Of a stretch of DNA of 64,000 nt, positions 62,819 to 64,000 are shown one piece after another. Positions within the stretch are counted from its first letter, which is position 1. Each line of letters begins with the position of its first letter. The position numbers and the translations under genes were made by a program. The stretch comes from Campylobacter suis (lineage in GTDB: Bacteria > Campylobacterota > Campylobacteria > Campylobacterales > Campylobacteraceae). The stretch spans positions 169,586-233,585 of the forward strand of contig NZ_CAJHOE010000002.1 of assembly GCF_905120475.1 (NCBI RefSeq). The letters run 5' to 3'. The notes below the pieces were generated by a model. The model made no database searches. It had not been told where the DNA came from and saw only the letters and a list, made by a program, of their open reading frames with translations.

Positions 62819-62841
62819 TTTCACAACCGCACCTTGTGAAA
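62819..62841. terminator. hairpin TTTCACAA/TTGTGAAA
   Basis: 8-bp perfect stem with loop CCGCACC, followed by A/T-rich DNA, after the mobilization genes. Might end their transcription. It lacks a clear T tail. Confidence 0.45.
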
Positions 62842-63047
62842 ATGTGAATAAATCTATAAAATTTTAAAAATCTAGATCAATTTACTTATAAAAAATATCA
62901 AATTTTATACAAATTTCACATTTTTTTCACAAATTTTTCATGATTTTTTACACCATGAGCTACTAACAAATACCCTATATTTCAAGCTTTAAAGTACTTA
63001 TGTAATATGAGTTTTATTTTATATTGTACTTTGGTACAATAGACTTA

Positions 63048-63069
63048 CCCCCCCCCATTTGGATATAAT
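63048..63069 (+). promoter_or_regulatory. adhesin promoter with C9 tract in the spacer
   Basis: CCCCCCCCC at 63048-63056, then 7 bases, then GATATAAT with -10 TATAAT at 63064-63069. The ATG is at 63101 after an AAGGAAAAA ribosome site. Changes in tract length would alter the distance between the -10 and upstream elements, a known way of switching promoters. Confidence 0.7.
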
Positions 63070-63100
63070 CCATTAAAATTTAAATTTCAAGGAAAAAACT

Positions 63101-64000
63101 ATGGCAACTCAAGTTGGTACAGTTAGACAAATCACAGGAAGCGTTATAGCAGTTGATGCAAACGGTAACCAAAGAACACTTCAAGTAGGAGATGCAATAT
63201 TTCTAGGAGAAGTTGTTAAAACTGCAGGAAATTCTAAAGCTGTTTTATCTATGGATAATGGCAAAGATGTAAGTATCTTAGACAATGACACTATGACAAT
63301 TGATCAAAGTGCTTCAAGTAATGTTAGCTTTGGTAATGATACAGTAACAGATATAACTGATCTACAAAGAGCAATCTTAGCAGGTGAAGATCTAACACAG
63401 TTAGAAGAGACTGCAGCTGGTGGTAACGCTGGTGGCGGCGGTGAAGGCACTGCTATGCTAAATGAGAGCTACTTTGCACAAGGTGGCAATGAGTCAAATG
63501 TATATGGCGATAGTAGAAACCTAGATAATAATCCTTCAAGCTTTGCAACACCTATACAGCCTATAGGAACTGGTAGTGACGATGATGCTGGTAATAAATC
63601 ACCTGTTGGTACAGCTACAGCTGGTGATGTTACACCACCATCAGCACCAGATGTTACAGCTAACCCAGATGGCTCAGTAACAATCACTCCAAAAGATGAT
63701 TCAACCGAGACTGAGATTAAATTTACTAAACCAGATGGTACAGATGAAACAGTAACTGTAACTAAAGATCCAGATACAGGTAAATGGAGTACTCCAAATA
63801 CAGATGTAACTGTTAATCCAGATACAGGCGTAGTAACTATTCCAGAAGATAAGGTAAAAGATAATACACCAGTAACAACAACAACAACTGATGATGCTGG
63901 TAATAAATCACCTGTTGGTACAGCTACAGCTGGTGATGTTACACCACCATCAGCACCAGATGTTACAGCTAACCCAGATGGCTCAGTAACAATCACTCCA
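63101..64000 (+). CDS. large type I-secreted adhesin with retention module (5' part)
   Basis: 300 codons seen, open at the window edge. Residues 1-105 (MATQVGTVRQITGSVIAVDA, LQVGDAIFLGEVVKTAGNS, TDLQRAILAGEDLTQLEET) form the LapA/BapA-type retention module that plugs the outer-membrane TolC channel until cleaved by a LapG-like protease. A di-alanine-type site (TAAGGNAG) follows near 107. From about residue 158 start Asp/Thr/Pro-rich repeats of 103 residues (DVTPPSAPDVTANPDGSVTI). The acidic composition suits calcium binding. Transport genes would be expected further right. Confidence 0.88.
   Translation, partial: MATQVGTVRQITGSVIAVDANGNQRTLQVGDAIFLGEVVKTAGNSKAVLSMDNGKDVSILDNDTMTIDQSASSNVSFGNDTVTDITDLQRAILAGEDLTQLEETAAGGNAGGGGEGTAMLNESYFAQGGNESNVYGDSRNLDNNPSSFATPIQPIGTGSDDDAGNKSPVGTATAGDVTPPSAPDVTANPDGSVTITPKDDSTETEIKFTKPDGTDETVTVTKDPDTGKWSTPNTDVTVNPDTGVVTIPEDKVKDNTPVTTTTTDDAGNKSPVGTATAGDVTPPSAPDVTANPDGSVTITP
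63581..64000. repeat. 309-bp (103-codon) tandem repeat of the adhesin
   Basis: Bases from 63581 recur from 63890 with no difference over the roughly 110 bases visible of the second copy. Identity at codon level indicates recent duplication and repeat-number variation. Confidence 0.9.

Noticed and set aside
63469..63996. Long minus-strand open frame opposite the adhesin
   Set aside because: Val/Ser/Pro repeats mirror the adhesin codons exactly. It is an antisense shadow of repetitive coding DNA without a ribosome site.

Overview
The window reads as a chromosome segment of a Campylobacter-type epsilonproteobacterium. It is AT-rich and protein-dense. It carries a dnaA-dnaN-gyrB cluster, has A/T-rich intergenic DNA, and has G/C homopolymer tracts typical of phase-variable Campylobacter loci. 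The species cannot be fixed from sequence alone.

1-18610 is core chromosome: coaE (partial), purM, a cstA-type transporter, an anaerobic class III ribonucleotide reductase locus (nrdD, a separate 59-codon glycyl-radical gene, nrdG), a small phosphatase, CopD-like and unknown proteins, the SRP 4.5S RNA, an HD hydrolase, queF with a long RG/RD-rich tail, a degenerate GGDEF/EAL protein, gyrB, dnaN and dnaA with DnaA boxes on both sides (likely replication origin), ruvC and a bile acid:sodium symporter-family protein.

18612-18688 is tRNA-Met(CAT), the attachment site of a 41.2 kb prophage bounded by a perfect 51-bp direct repeat (18643-18693 and 59850-59900). The prophage is a mosaic. Its minus-strand arm (42211 down to 18868) holds small early genes, replication genes (including a DnaB that looks split in two), HNH nuclease, a lambda-like head module (large terminase, Nu1, gpW, portal, protease-capsid fusion), a P2-like contractile tail and baseplate (with a clear -1 frameshift E/E' gene) and a lysis cassette. 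Its plus-strand arm (42317-59795) holds a LexA-like CI repressor, an OLD-type ATPase/TOPRIM gene with a Dam methylase, secreted nuclease and Excalibur proteins, a candidate repressor-controlled structured RNA, a frameshifted Cas2-like SinR-family gene, antirepressors, RecE/RecT-type recombination genes, a type II restriction-modification pair, SSB, a Doc-type toxin-antitoxin pair, a P63C protein, YopX, a possible excisionase and a tyrosine integrase. Two loci encode 20-25 residue hydrophobic peptides from highly self-complementary transcripts and look like type I toxin genes. Three copies of a 15-bp motif sit upstream of late structural genes and may be phage late promoters.

59901-63100 lies beyond the phage. 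It carries a mobilization remnant (MobC-like, relaxase with an altered HEN motif, and a third coiled-coil gene nested in the relaxase in another frame), preceded by inverted repeats that could be an oriT. 63101 to the window end is the start of a large repetitive type I-secreted adhesin with a retention module. A C9 tract lies directly upstream of its -10 box, so its expression is probably phase-variable.
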